A stretch of DNA of 64,000 nucleotides from CAXXOK01 sp035399245. Its GTDB lineage: Bacteria; Bacillota; Clostridia; Christensenellales; Aristaeellaceae. This document shows, piece by piece, positions 51,726 through 59,956 of the stretch; position 1 is the first letter of the stretch, and each line of letters starts with the position of its first letter. Location of the stretch: assembly GCA_035399245.1 (NCBI GenBank), contig DAOPIR010000001.1, forward strand, positions 1 to 64,000, in the 5' to 3' direction. Below the pieces are notes generated by a model. It was not told the DNA's origin. It saw nothing but the letters and a program-made list of their open reading frames with translations, and made no database searches. The translations under genes and the position numbers were made by a program.

Positions 51726-51762
51726 AAAAAGCCGCGGTGAACTAAATGCAGTCCGCCGCGGC
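51726..51762 (-). terminator. Terminator directly after tRNA-Arg
   Basis: On the minus strand GCCGCGG and CCGCGGC form a 7-bp stem followed by CTTTTTC. It begins three bases past the CCA end of the tRNA. Confidence 0.8.
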
Positions 51763-51764
51763 CA

Positions 51765-51840
51765 TGGTGAGCCCGGAGGGTTTCGAACCCCCGACCCTCT
51801 GATTCGAAGTCAGATGCTCTATCCGCTGAGCTACGGGCCC
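51765..51840 (-). tRNA. tRNA-Arg (anticodon TCG), CCA encoded
   Basis: The full cloverleaf is visible on the minus strand: acceptor GGGCCCG with CGGGCTC, D arm GCTC...GAGC, anticodon stem TCTGA/TCAGA with loop CTTCGAA (anticodon TCG, reading CGA), T arm GGGGG-TTCGAAA-CCCTC, discriminator A and an encoded CCA. The length is 76 bases with CCA. The stop codon region of the upstream membrane-protein gene extends 10 bases into the tRNA 5' end, so the tRNA may be cut from the operon transcript. Confidence 0.95.
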
Positions 51841-54050
51841 ATGGTTTGATGGCTGTGCTTTTTCATGATAGTCCATGCAAGCAATGCCAAAATGAATAGC
51901 AGCGACAGGATGTCCGCCGCGGTGAACGTCCATGGCTGGGCGTAGGCGACCTCCACGTGGCCGGTGCCGGCGGGGAGGGCGACGGTGAGGATGTTGTTGT
52001 CGCCGGCGGCGAGGGTCAGCTCGGTTTCGCCGTCCAGCGTGGCGCGGTAGGTGGGATAGCCGTACAGCGGCAGCTCCACCAGTGTATCGGCCGCCGCGGC
52101 GTAATCAAACGAAACGGTTGTATACTGTTTGTCATAATCGGAAAACGCCACATCGCCATCCACGGCGGCAGGCACGGGCGCGCGGTCGAGGTACGTGTCC
52201 ACGTCGGTGCCCGCAAAGAAGTAATCTCCGGGCAGATAGACCGGCGCGACAAAATCGGCGTACTTGTCCGCGACAATCACCTGCTGCTCGTCGGACTGGA
52301 TGGCCGTATCGATAAACGGCGCGGCGTTGAGGATGGCCAGCAACAGGCAGCCCAGCACCAGCAGGCGGCGATGCTCGGGCTTTTTGATCAGCAGATAAGC
52401 GCTTACCGCAAACACGATCGCCAGCAGCGCCGAGGCTGCGCCCAGATAGCGCCACGGAAACTGCACCGCAAACAGAACCTTGCTGAGAACCGGAATTTTA
52501 CGCACATACGTCCAGGGGAACACGACCGAGGCCATCACCAGCGCAAGGCCAGCAAAGATGGCCGCGCCGCGCCCGATGGCATACAAAGCGGTATCGTCCA
52601 AGCGTTTCTCGCGCTTTTGATAGCTAACGAACAGGAACATCACCAGCCCCAGCCCCAGCAGCAGGCCGACCGAAAGCGGCATCTCCACCGTGGTGCCCGG
52701 GAAGGTGGTCATGCCCGCATAGGGATTGACAAACGAGGCAAACAGCTGCGGCAGATAAGCCGCGTACAGCCAGATCTGCTTTTCCTGCTGGAAGATATCC
52801 AGATCGAGGCCGGAAAACGTGAGCAGCGGCACCAGAAACCACAGGTTGATCAGGATGGTGATACCCGCCGCCGCGCACAGCCTGCCGATAGCCCGCCACG
52901 AGGTTTTGCGCAGGACGACGCACAGCAGCGTGTACAGCGCGCAGCCGATAGCCGCAATCTGCAGGCTGATAAGATGGGTCTGCAGCATACCGGTCATGCC
53001 GATCACCAGCCACTTCGTGCCCTTGTTTTGGGTCACCACCTGCACAATGCCCGCGATCACCAGCGGGTAAAACAGCATGGCCAGCGCCTCGCCCGCCGCC
53101 GCGCGCGTAAACAGCGTCATCAGCCGATAGATGCCCAGCGTGTAGGTTACGCCCGCGATCAGCCCAACCTCCGCCTTGCCTGTCCACGCCTTGACCGCGC
53201 GGTAGGTAAGGTAGGCGGTAGTGACGTTTAACAGCACGATGAACGCCTGCCAGCTCACCATCATCGACACGCCGCACAGCCGGAAAAGCGCGGGGATATA
53301 TAGCAGCAAATCGCCGTACATCACCGAGGACGCATACCCATAACCGTTTAAAAACGTCGGGTCGATACGCACGGGGAACCGGCCGCTTAAAAGCCCGTCT
53401 TTGATACTCTCGATGCGCGTTAAATGGAACGCCAGATCATGCCCGTAGACAAAGAAATCGCGCATCACCGGCAGCGACGCCACACCGCCGGCGATCAGGC
53501 ATACCGCCAGCGCCAGTCCCTCGGGAAAACCTTTCGTATTCCTGTCGCGGCGTGCCAGCCACACGAATACGCCGGCCGCCAGCACGATACAGAGCAGGTA
53601 AAACGCCGTGTCGCTCCACACCGGCTGATCGGACAGCACCTGCGTTACGCCCGCGGTTACCTGGCCGCGCAGCACCACACGGATACCGCGCGTGGTTTGG
53701 TCCAGCGTGAGGGTAAGCGTTGCTTCGGTCTGATTCGGGTCAAGCGCCACGCTCGCCAGCACAGGCGAAGGATTGCCCTGCCCGTCGGCAGTCAGATCGT
53801 TGATAATCTCGGCGGTGGCTTCGCCGGTGGCCGTGTAGGAAACCGTGAAGGTATAGCTGCCTTTTTCCAGCATCAGGCGGTCGCTTTGCACGGCGGACGC
53901 GTCATCCGCCGCGGCGGTAAACGCGTCGGCAAAAACAGCGGTGTTGTAATAATCGTCCTGATTGGCGCCGAAATATATAAGCAGCAGCACGATGCCCAGC
54001 ACCGCCAGCAGCACGTATATTCTATTGCGTTTCCGATCGTTATGCGCCAT
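51831..54050 (-). CDS. Large GT-C-like membrane protein (PTPS-related type)
   Basis: A 739-residue membrane protein with an N-terminal helix, an extracytoplasmic beta domain (about residues 30-160), roughly a dozen more helices, and a C-terminal extracytoplasmic domain closed by a last helix. The segment VYGHDLAFHLTRIESIKDGL with the following FPVRIDPTFLNGYGYASS is the hallmark of the 6-pyruvoyl-tetrahydropterin-synthase-related membrane family common in Clostridia, structurally GT-C/YfhO-like. I start it at 54050, with GGAGAAGG upstream; the frame upstream is a shadow of the dUTPase gene. A role in surface polymer glycosylation is inferred. Confidence 0.82.
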   Translation of the reverse strand: MAHNDRKRNRIYVLLAVLGIVLLLIYFGANQDDYYNTAVFADAFTAAADDASAVQSDRLMLEKGSYTFTVSYTATGEATAEIINDLTADGQGNPSPVLASVALDPNQTEATLTLTLDQTTRGIRVVLRGQVTAGVTQVLSDQPVWSDTAFYLLCIVLAAGVFVWLARRDRNTKGFPEGLALAVCLIAGGVASLPVMRDFFVYGHDLAFHLTRIESIKDGLLSGRFPVRIDPTFLNGYGYASSVMYGDLLLYIPALFRLCGVSMMVSWQAFIVLLNVTTAYLTYRAVKAWTGKAEVGLIAGVTYTLGIYRLMTLFTRAAAGEALAMLFYPLVIAGIVQVVTQNKGTKWLVIGMTGMLQTHLISLQIAAIGCALYTLLCVVLRKTSWRAIGRLCAAAGITILINLWFLVPLLTFSGLDLDIFQQEKQIWLYAAYLPQLFASFVNPYAGMTTFPGTTVEMPLSVGLLLGLGLVMFLFVSYQKREKRLDDTALYAIGRGAAIFAGLALVMASVVFPWTYVRKIPVLSKVLFAVQFPWRYLGAASALLAIVFAVSAYLLIKKPEHRRLLVLGCLLLAILNAAPFIDTAIQSDEQQVIVADKYADFVAPVYLPGDYFFAGTDVDTYLDRAPVPAAVDGDVAFSDYDKQYTTVSFDYAAAADTLVELPLYGYPTYRATLDGETELTLAAGDNNILTVALPAGTGHVEVAYAQPWTFTAADILSLLFILALLAWTIMKKHSHQTMGP

Positions 54051-54063
54051 ATGCCTTCTCCGT

Positions 54064-54489
54064 TTATTTGTCGCCCGTGGAGCCAAAGCCGCCGCGCGAT
54101 TCCGCCTGCATGCCGTCCACCTCTTCAAAGGCAACAGGCGGCATCTTTTCCACGATGCGGAACTGGCAAATGCGGTCGTTGACGGCGATGTGCGTGTCGC
54201 GCACGGCGTACACCGGCATGCGCCAGATGTCCTCGTCGCCGCAATAGCTCTCGTCAATCACGCCCATCGAATTGGTTTGCAGTATGCCCCAGCGCTTAAA
54301 CGTGGAGCTGCGCGGCACCACATGCGCCTCACAGCCCTCCGGCAGCCGCATCGATACGCCCAGCGATATCAGCCGCGCTTCGCCCGCTTGCAGCGTTACG
54401 TCTTCGGCGGCGCGCAGGTCAATCCAGTCCCCCTGTTCAATCCGCCCGATCTTCTCAATCGGGGCATGGTACCTGATTTTGATGGTCAT
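54064..54489 (-). CDS. dut: dUTP diphosphatase
   Basis: Hydrolyses dUTP to dUMP and pyrophosphate, keeping uracil out of DNA and feeding dTMP synthesis. The 141-residue trimeric-type enzyme has the five motifs: DWIDLRAAED, VPRSSTFKRWGI, NSMGVIDESYCGDE, RICQFRIVEK and the C-terminal RGGFGSTG. The start follows GAGGAG by six bases. It stands next to the Tag glycosylase gene, so the two make a small DNA-quality pair. Confidence 0.95.
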   Translation of the reverse strand: MTIKIRYHAPIEKIGRIEQGDWIDLRAAEDVTLQAGEARLISLGVSMRLPEGCEAHVVPRSSTFKRWGILQTNSMGVIDESYCGDEDIWRMPVYAVRDTHIAVNDRICQFRIVEKMPPVAFEEVDGMQAESRGGFGSTGDK

Positions 54490-54499
54490 TGCGTTCTCC

Positions 54500-55042
54500 T
54501 CAGCGGAATTTGTAATCGCACAGCGGGTCGTGGTCGTTCACGATGCCGATCGCCTGCAGATAGCTGTACACCGTTACCGTGCCCATGTAGCGCATGCCGC
54601 GCTTAATGAGATCCTTGCTGATTGCGTCCGACAGCGGCGAGGAGCAAACCAGCTCCTGTCCGCCGATGATCGGCGCATCCGGCGCAAACGACAGCAGATA
54701 GCGGTCAAACGAGCCAAACGCCTCCGCAATGGCAAGGAACACGCGCATGTTGCCGATCGCGGCCTCGATCTTGCGGCGGTTGCGCACAATGCCGGGGTCC
54801 TGCAAAAGCCGCAGCACATCGCTTTCATCAAACGCGGCGATCTTCACAGGATCAAACCCCGCAAACGCCTTGCGGAAATTATCCCGTTTGTTGAGGATCA
54901 CCGCCCACGACAGCCCCGCCTGAAAACCTTCCAGCAACAGCATTTCGGCCAGCTTGGCGTCGTCGTGCTCGGGCTTGCCCCACTCCGTATCGTGATAGCG
55001 GATCATAGCCTCGCCCTGCGCCCATACGCACCGTACCGGCAT
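54500..55042 (-). CDS. tag: DNA-3-methyladenine glycosylase I
   Basis: Removes 3-methyladenine from alkylated DNA in base-excision repair. The 180-residue protein has the family N-terminus RCVWAQGEAMIRYHDTEWG and the LEGFQAGLSWAVILNKRDNF block. The zinc ligands are in place: Cys5, His17, His171 and Cys175, with the last two in NDHDPLC. It follows the HIT gene by two bases and is followed by dut 10 bases later, so the genes share a transcript. Confidence 0.95.
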   Translation of the reverse strand: MPVRCVWAQGEAMIRYHDTEWGKPEHDDAKLAEMLLLEGFQAGLSWAVILNKRDNFRKAFAGFDPVKIAAFDESDVLRLLQDPGIVRNRRKIEAAIGNMRVFLAIAEAFGSFDRYLLSFAPDAPIIGGQELVCSSPLSDAISKDLIKRGMRYMGTVTVYSYLQAIGIVNDHDPLCDYKFR

Positions 55043-55044
55043 GC

Positions 55045-55533
55045 CTATGCGTCCTCCCAGTATCCGATGTCGGCCAGCCGCTTTTGCAGCGCGGCCTTAA
55101 GCGCGGCTTGCAGCGCAACGTTCTTTGCCGCGGTATAGTATACCTCGGGATCGCAGCGCGTTTCCCCGGGATAGCTCCACGCGGGCCCCATACGGTATGC
55201 GTCCGGTTCCCAGGCGTAGCGCGCCCAGATGTGCCCATGCAGAAAACAGTCCAGGTTCATCATTACCGCATAATTGAGCTTTGCCGGCTTGCACGCCGCG
55301 TCAATCGCATCGCCGATCAGCATCATATCCTGCGTAAACTGCGCCCGGCCCTCCAGCGAAAGCCCGTTGAGCGACTGCGCCCGCGGCACCGCGATCAGCA
55401 CGCAGTACCCCGGCAAGTGCTGATAGTCACCCAGCACTGCGTACCCGCTCTTCATTTTCAGGATCACCGTAGGGTTTTCGCCGCGTTCCGCCGCCGCAAT
55501 TCGATCGTTCATCCAAGGTTCCGGTTCCATCAT
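55045..55533 (-). CDS. HIT-like family protein
   Basis: A 162-residue protein with a histidine-triad fold, whose members hydrolyse nucleotide phosphoramidates or related bonds. The active-site region reads LDCFLHGHIWARYAWEP: the first two histidines of the HxHxH triad are present but the third position is Trp, as in some divergent HIT proteins. LPGYCVLIAVPRAQSLNGLS is the preceding strand-helix of the fold. The start at 55533 has GGAGAAT eight bases upstream. Catalytic activity is uncertain because of the altered triad. Confidence 0.78.
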   Translation of the reverse strand: MMEPEPWMNDRIAAAERGENPTVILKMKSGYAVLGDYQHLPGYCVLIAVPRAQSLNGLSLEGRAQFTQDMMLIGDAIDAACKPAKLNYAVMMNLDCFLHGHIWARYAWEPDAYRMGPAWSYPGETRCDPEVYYTAAKNVALQAALKAALQKRLADIGYWEDA

Positions 55534-55572
55534 CCATTATTCTCCCAATCAGCAAGGTTAAACTGCCGCCTA

Positions 55573-56517
55573 TTAAAAGCCGCGTCCGCCGCCGCCACCG
55601 CCGCCGGAATGCACCCCGCTGCCGCCACCGCCGCCGCTGAACCCGCCGCCGCGGCCACCGCCGCCGGATGCCTGCACACGCCGCGTGCGCGTAACCGTAG
55701 TGCGCAGATATTTGTCGTCGCTTTCGGTCATGGTGAGGTCGGAATTGGTCTGATAATCGTAATGGTAGGTCGAGCCCTTCAGCTTGTAGCGGGAGCGGAT
55801 GCCCAGCACAAACGCAAGCCCGATCAGCAGGCAGGCGGCCGCGCCGATCAGCGCTTCGGTCGTCGTGATGGCGGAATAGCGCACAAAGTACACCGTGTCC
55901 GTATCCGGATCGTAGCGATACTCGCCTTCGGGGTTGCCCTGGTCCATATAGGCCTGCACCACGCTCATCCATGCCGGCGAATCCGCATCGTTGCTGACGG
56001 ACAGGATTTCGCCGGTATCCGTGTCATAACGGAACTGGTTGTCGGGAATCCCTTGCGCAACATAGCTTTGCACCGCCGCGATCATGGCCAGTGCGCCGTC
56101 CGCGTACAAGCCCTGCTTGAGCAGGGGATTGCTTTGATCCAGCGCATTTTCCACCCGGGTATCGGTCATATAATCGATCATCCGGCCGTCGGTGTACAGG
56201 TATTCATAGCGATTATTGGTATTGAAATTCAGGTAGTACAGCGCGCCGGAGGCATCGTCGCCCGTGCCAAGCCCCAGCGACTGATAGTACGACTGCGCCA
56301 CCACATGGACGTCCTGCGTGCCGATGTTTTCATTGATCGTCAGCACGGCGTAGTCCATCCCCGTCTGCGTAATAAACGCATCAACGGCATTGGTGATCTG
56401 CTGTTCCTCCGCCGCCGTAAACACATCTGCGTAATCATACACGCGCTGCTGCGCCGCCGCCGCAAGCGGCAGCATGCACAGCATCAGCAGCGCCAGTCCC
56501 CGCGTAATCCGCTTCAT
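55573..56517 (-). CDS. TPM-domain (YgcG-like) membrane protein with glycine-rich tail
   Basis: A 314-residue protein with a signal peptide (MKRITRGLALLMLCMLPLAA), an extracytoplasmic TPM domain (YDYADVFTAAEEQQITNAVD to about residue 150), a spacer, one membrane helix (about 219-238) and a cytoplasmic tail ending in a Gly/Ser-rich stretch of about 30 residues. This is the YgcG/TPM layout found in many bacteria; TPM domains are associated with phosphatase-like activity or, in plants, photosystem repair. It follows the tandem-TPM gene by 21 bases. The tail may mediate assembly or localisation. Confidence 0.85.
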   Translation of the reverse strand: MKRITRGLALLMLCMLPLAAAAQQRVYDYADVFTAAEEQQITNAVDAFITQTGMDYAVLTINENIGTQDVHVVAQSYYQSLGLGTGDDASGALYYLNFNTNNRYEYLYTDGRMIDYMTDTRVENALDQSNPLLKQGLYADGALAMIAAVQSYVAQGIPDNQFRYDTDTGEILSVSNDADSPAWMSVVQAYMDQGNPEGEYRYDPDTDTVYFVRYSAITTTEALIGAAACLLIGLAFVLGIRSRYKLKGSTYHYDYQTNSDLTMTESDDKYLRTTVTRTRRVQASGGGGRGGGFSGGGGGSGVHSGGGGGGGRGF

Positions 56518-56538
56518 CGTTTCACCCTCCGTGCCCTG

Positions 56539-57426
56539 TTATTGCGCAAAGTGCGCGGCATATCCGTCAATCACCGTCAGCACCGCTTGCAGGATTTCGC
56601 CTTCGCTCATCAGCGGATTGCACTGCTCCAATATGGCGTTTAGCTCTTCCTGGGGCACATAGGTGTCCATATCGCCGAAATTCTGAATGTAATAACTGCC
56701 GGCGTTCAAATCCAGATAGATCATCACGCCGCTGCGCGCGTCGCCGTCGCCAAAGCCGTGATAGCTGTAAAATTCCTGCATATAATCGCCGTTTTCGTTG
56801 CCGGTCATTTCTTCATAGGTGGACAGGTACACGAAGTCATGCCCCGTCAGCGCGCGGAAATCCGCAATCGCGCTTTCCAGCGTTTCGGTTTCCTCGTCGG
56901 TCAGCATCTCGGCATAGTCAAACACGCGGGTGCTCTCCATAATGCCCAGATTGTTCAGCGCCTCGGTCATCATCCGCATCGTCCACGTAAAGCAGCCGAC
57001 GAAATCGCCGTCATTGATATACTCCATGCCGTTATCGATCAGATACTGGATATCCTCGTTGACCATCAGGTTTTCCAGATCGCCGAAAACGGTGATGTAG
57101 TAATACCCGCCGGTGTACAGGTCCACATAGCAAAACAGCAGGGTGTTGTTCATGCCCAGGCCCAGCGACTTGGCCGCGGCAAAGTCCTGCGCCAGCTGAT
57201 AGTAGTCGTCGTATCCGGTGTCTTCATTGGTCGTCAGGATCACAAAATCATAGCCTGTGTTCTCCTGAAAATCGATGATCTCGGCCTGCAGCGTTTCCGC
57301 CTGCTCGTCTGTAAACATCTGCGCATAGTCAATCACGCGGGTGTCCGCCGCTTCCTCCTGGGCAAACGCGGCGCAGCCAAGCAGCATAGCAGCTGCCAGC
57401 CCCAGCGCCAGTATCCGTTTCATCAT
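56539..57426 (-). CDS. Secreted tandem TPM-domain protein, probable lipoprotein
   Basis: A 295-residue secreted protein with two TPM domains in a row: RVIDYAQMFTDEQAETLQAE (about residues 30-160) and RVFDYAEMLTDEETETLESA (about 165-290). The two halves are clearly related, so this is an internal duplication. The N-terminus is a signal peptide with a lipobox (LLGC), though the following AFAQ could also be a signal-peptidase I site. It is encoded between the zinc-ribbon gene and the Gly-tailed TPM gene, and should act outside the membrane with them. Confidence 0.82.
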   Translation of the reverse strand: MMKRILALGLAAAMLLGCAAFAQEEAADTRVIDYAQMFTDEQAETLQAEIIDFQENTGYDFVILTTNEDTGYDDYYQLAQDFAAAKSLGLGMNNTLLFCYVDLYTGGYYYITVFGDLENLMVNEDIQYLIDNGMEYINDGDFVGCFTWTMRMMTEALNNLGIMESTRVFDYAEMLTDEETETLESAIADFRALTGHDFVYLSTYEEMTGNENGDYMQEFYSYHGFGDGDARSGVMIYLDLNAGSYYIQNFGDMDTYVPQEELNAILEQCNPLMSEGEILQAVLTVIDGYAAHFAQ

Positions 57427-57440
57427 GGTTTACCCCTCCT

Positions 57441-58493
57441 TTAAAACAGGAAGTACGCCATCAGGCAATATACGCCAAAGCACAGTGCGGACAGCAGCCC
57501 GCCGGTCAGCCACAGCTTGCCGCCGGCGATGGGCAGCTTGCCGCACACCTCGCCGGTGCAGCCGTTCATGGCAAAATAATACGGTTCCTTATCGCCCTGC
57601 CGGTGATAGCTGATCACCCACGTGGGCAGCAGCACATACTGGCTGTGCGATTGCTTTACCCTGGCGTCCGTGGTGCCGCTGTGCGATTGATAGGAAAGCG
57701 ACGGGGATAAAAGCGGCCGTACATAGCCGTCGAGCTCCTGGGGGATATCAGCGGTGGCGTCCGCCACGTCGATATCGCGGCGCTCGGCCACAAAGCCCGC
57801 CAGGTACGCGCCCGAGAACGGCTTCATATCCTCCAGCGGAAACGGATGAATGCCGTCGGACAGCTTGCGGTCGCTGCTCTGGAGCGCCGGCCGCATAAGC
57901 CCCCTGAACCTGATATCCGCGCGGCGCTTGAAAGCGTAGTGCTGGGTGGTGGTCACGGTATAGTTGGGGGTCTGGGCCACGGAGGTATTGCGGCCTTCGC
58001 CCTCGTAGGAGCCGTCGATCTCGCAGTCGGTTACAAAGTGCGGGTAATACACGCCCTGAATGTTCTTTACCTGGTCCTTGGCAAAAAAACCCTTGGGCAC
58101 AAACCGCTTTTTGGATACCCATTGCATAAAGCGCTCCACCGCCATCTCCTTGCTGATGGTAAACGGCAGCGCCTTTTCGGGCCGCATATCGGCGGTCAGC
58201 TTGCCTTCCAGCACAATCGGGTTATGGCAATAGTAGCAGTGGGTGGCTACGGTCGTCTCGTCGGTAATCACTTCGCTGCCGCAGCTGGGGCAGTGGTACA
58301 CAACCTGCGTGGTTTTTTCGTCCGTTTGCGCGGCCTTTTCACCACCGTGGTCGTGCTCGTGCTCTTTTGCCTTGGCAAGCAATGTTTTTTCGTCAAACAC
58401 ACTGTCGCACGAGTCGCATTTCCATGCCTGAAGCTCCGGCCGGAACCGCAAATATGACCCGCAGTTGGGACATTGATAGGTTACGCCTGCCAT
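57441..58493 (-). CDS. Multi-zinc-ribbon protein with C-terminal membrane anchor
   Basis: A 350-residue protein beginning with a zinc ribbon (CPNCG...CDSC), then a His-rich linker (EHEHDHGGEKAA), and a second double ribbon (CPSCG...CYYC). The middle 200 residues are a beta-rich domain I do not recognise, ending in LLPTWVISYHRQG. A single C-terminal membrane helix (about 325-348) would tail-anchor it with the ribbons in the cytoplasm. It resembles TFIIB-type zinc-ribbon proteins found beside TPM genes. The start at 58493 has AAGAGGTGAT upstream. It is the first gene of a seven-gene minus run. Confidence 0.82.
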   Translation of the reverse strand: MAGVTYQCPNCGSYLRFRPELQAWKCDSCDSVFDEKTLLAKAKEHEHDHGGEKAAQTDEKTTQVVYHCPSCGSEVITDETTVATHCYYCHNPIVLEGKLTADMRPEKALPFTISKEMAVERFMQWVSKKRFVPKGFFAKDQVKNIQGVYYPHFVTDCEIDGSYEGEGRNTSVAQTPNYTVTTTQHYAFKRRADIRFRGLMRPALQSSDRKLSDGIHPFPLEDMKPFSGAYLAGFVAERRDIDVADATADIPQELDGYVRPLLSPSLSYQSHSGTTDARVKQSHSQYVLLPTWVISYHRQGDKEPYYFAMNGCTGEVCGKLPIAGGKLWLTGGLLSALCFGVYCLMAYFLF

Positions 58494-58531
58494 CGTATCA
58501 CCTCTTTGGATTTCCTTGGTTTTCTGCGTTA

Positions 58532-58560
58532 AGAATAGCATACGGCACATAGGCTGTCAA
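58532..58560 (-). promoter_or_regulatory. Promoter of the zinc-ribbon/TPM run
   Basis: TTGACA (58560-58555), a 17-base spacer and TATTCT (58537-58532) on the minus strand, about 35 bases upstream of the start codon. Confidence 0.75.
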
Positions 58561-58692
58561 TGAAACGATCGGCCGGCAAAACCGGTTGTGGATGCGGACC
58601 GGCAGCAGAATTTGCTATCCCTTTTTTACCGTTTGTGGTAAGATGTTACTAAATAACATGATATGGCTATGGCCGATGGATAGGAGAATTTT

Positions 58693-59829
58693 ATGATTTC
58701 TGTCAATAATATCAATTATTGCGATTTATTGCTATTCAGCGTTTTTCTCAACCTGATCATGTATTTTTTCCTCTACAGGCAAAAAGCCATCCAAAGCTAT
58801 TCCACCAAGCTGTACCGGAGTTTCATTTTATCGGTTGCCATCGCGGGATTTTTTGAAGTTTTTTCCTGGATCTTCGCCGATACGGACAACACGGCCCTGA
58901 TCCCGTTGAACTACATCTGCAACCTGTTGTTTTTCTCCTGCAACATCCTGCCCGTAGCCATGGGGCTGCGCTATCTGGATTTTTTGATCTTTGCATCCAA
59001 GGGAAAAAACAAAAAACGATTTTACCTCTATTTAATTCCGGTTTATGTAAACCTCGGCTTTGTGCTGTGTAACCTGGTTTGGGACGGCCTGCTGTTTTCC
59101 ATCGACAGCGCCAATGTGTACCACCGCGGCATCGGGGTATATATCGGCAACGTGTTTGCCATCCTGTTTGCCAGTGCCGTCATTATCGGATTTTTCCGCA
59201 ACAAGCAGATGATCACAGGCCGGATTACCCAGATTATCCTGACGCTGATCTTGCTGCCGGTTTTGGGCACGGTGCTGCAAACGCTGTTTTACGGCCTGTC
59301 GCTGGGCATACCCGCCTATACGCTGGCACTGTTTATTACGTTTTTGCTGATGGAGCGCTGCGAGCTGCAAAAGGATCCGCTGACGCTGCTCAACTCGCGC
59401 ATACAGATGGAAAGCCGGCTGCAGTACAAGCTGAAATCGCAGGAACCGTTTACCGCCATCATGATCGACGTGGACGGCTTTAAGCATATCAACGACGAGT
59501 ACGGCCACACTACCGGGGATATCGTATTGAAGGACGTATCCAAAATCCTGCTCTCCGGCGCCAATTACGAGGACTTCGTATGCCGGTTTGGCGGGGATGA
59601 GTTTTTCGTGATTCTGGAATCGCCGCAGGATATCGGCCAGTCCTATATCCGGCGCATCGATCAGGTGCTGCGGGAGTATTCGGCCCGGCAGCCGTTTGCA
59701 ACCACGCTGAGCTACGGGGCCGTGTATGTGGATAACTCCGAGCGCTACCAGGTGGAAGACCTGATCCGCACGACCGATCTGCTGATGTATCAAAACAAGC
59801 TCAGCCGCAAGCAGCCATGCAAATTATAG
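58693..59829 (+). CDS. Membrane-bound diguanylate cyclase (GGDEF) without I-site
   Basis: A 378-residue protein with about six N-terminal membrane helices (residues 10-205) and a cytoplasmic GGDEF domain. The active-site motif GGDEF is at 300-304 and the metal-binding DVDGFKHINDEYGHTTGD precedes it, so the domain should be active. The usual inhibitory RxxD is absent: the equivalent position reads NYED. It therefore may make cyclic di-GMP without product feedback. The N-terminal region resembles histidine-kinase-type 6-TM sensors. The start follows TAGGAGAATTTT. Confidence 0.88.
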   Translation: MISVNNINYCDLLLFSVFLNLIMYFFLYRQKAIQSYSTKLYRSFILSVAIAGFFEVFSWIFADTDNTALIPLNYICNLLFFSCNILPVAMGLRYLDFLIFASKGKNKKRFYLYLIPVYVNLGFVLCNLVWDGLLFSIDSANVYHRGIGVYIGNVFAILFASAVIIGFFRNKQMITGRITQIILTLILLPVLGTVLQTLFYGLSLGIPAYTLALFITFLLMERCELQKDPLTLLNSRIQMESRLQYKLKSQEPFTAIMIDVDGFKHINDEYGHTTGDIVLKDVSKILLSGANYEDFVCRFGGDEFFVILESPQDIGQSYIRRIDQVLREYSARQPFATTLSYGAVYVDNSERYQVEDLIRTTDLLMYQNKLSRKQPCKL

Positions 59830-59897
59830 CCATGCCCGCAAAGAAAGCGCAGTTATTGCGGCACACTAAAAAGCCGGCGTGGCCGCGTTGGTTTTCC

Positions 59898-59926
59898 TTG
59901 CGGTATTTTACGGGATTGGGTATACT
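59898..59926 (+). promoter_or_regulatory. Promoter of the HAD phosphatase gene
   Basis: TTGCGG (59898-59903), a 17-base spacer and TATACT (59921-59926), 30 bases upstream of the start codon. Confidence 0.6.
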
Positions 59927-59956
59927 AATCCTATTCTAATCGAAAGGGTCTGCTGC

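Noticed and set aside
51957..53231. A 424-codon plus-strand frame opposite the large membrane protein
   Set aside because: Antisense shadow with Gln/Arg/His-rich translation typical of the reverse of hydrophobic codons.
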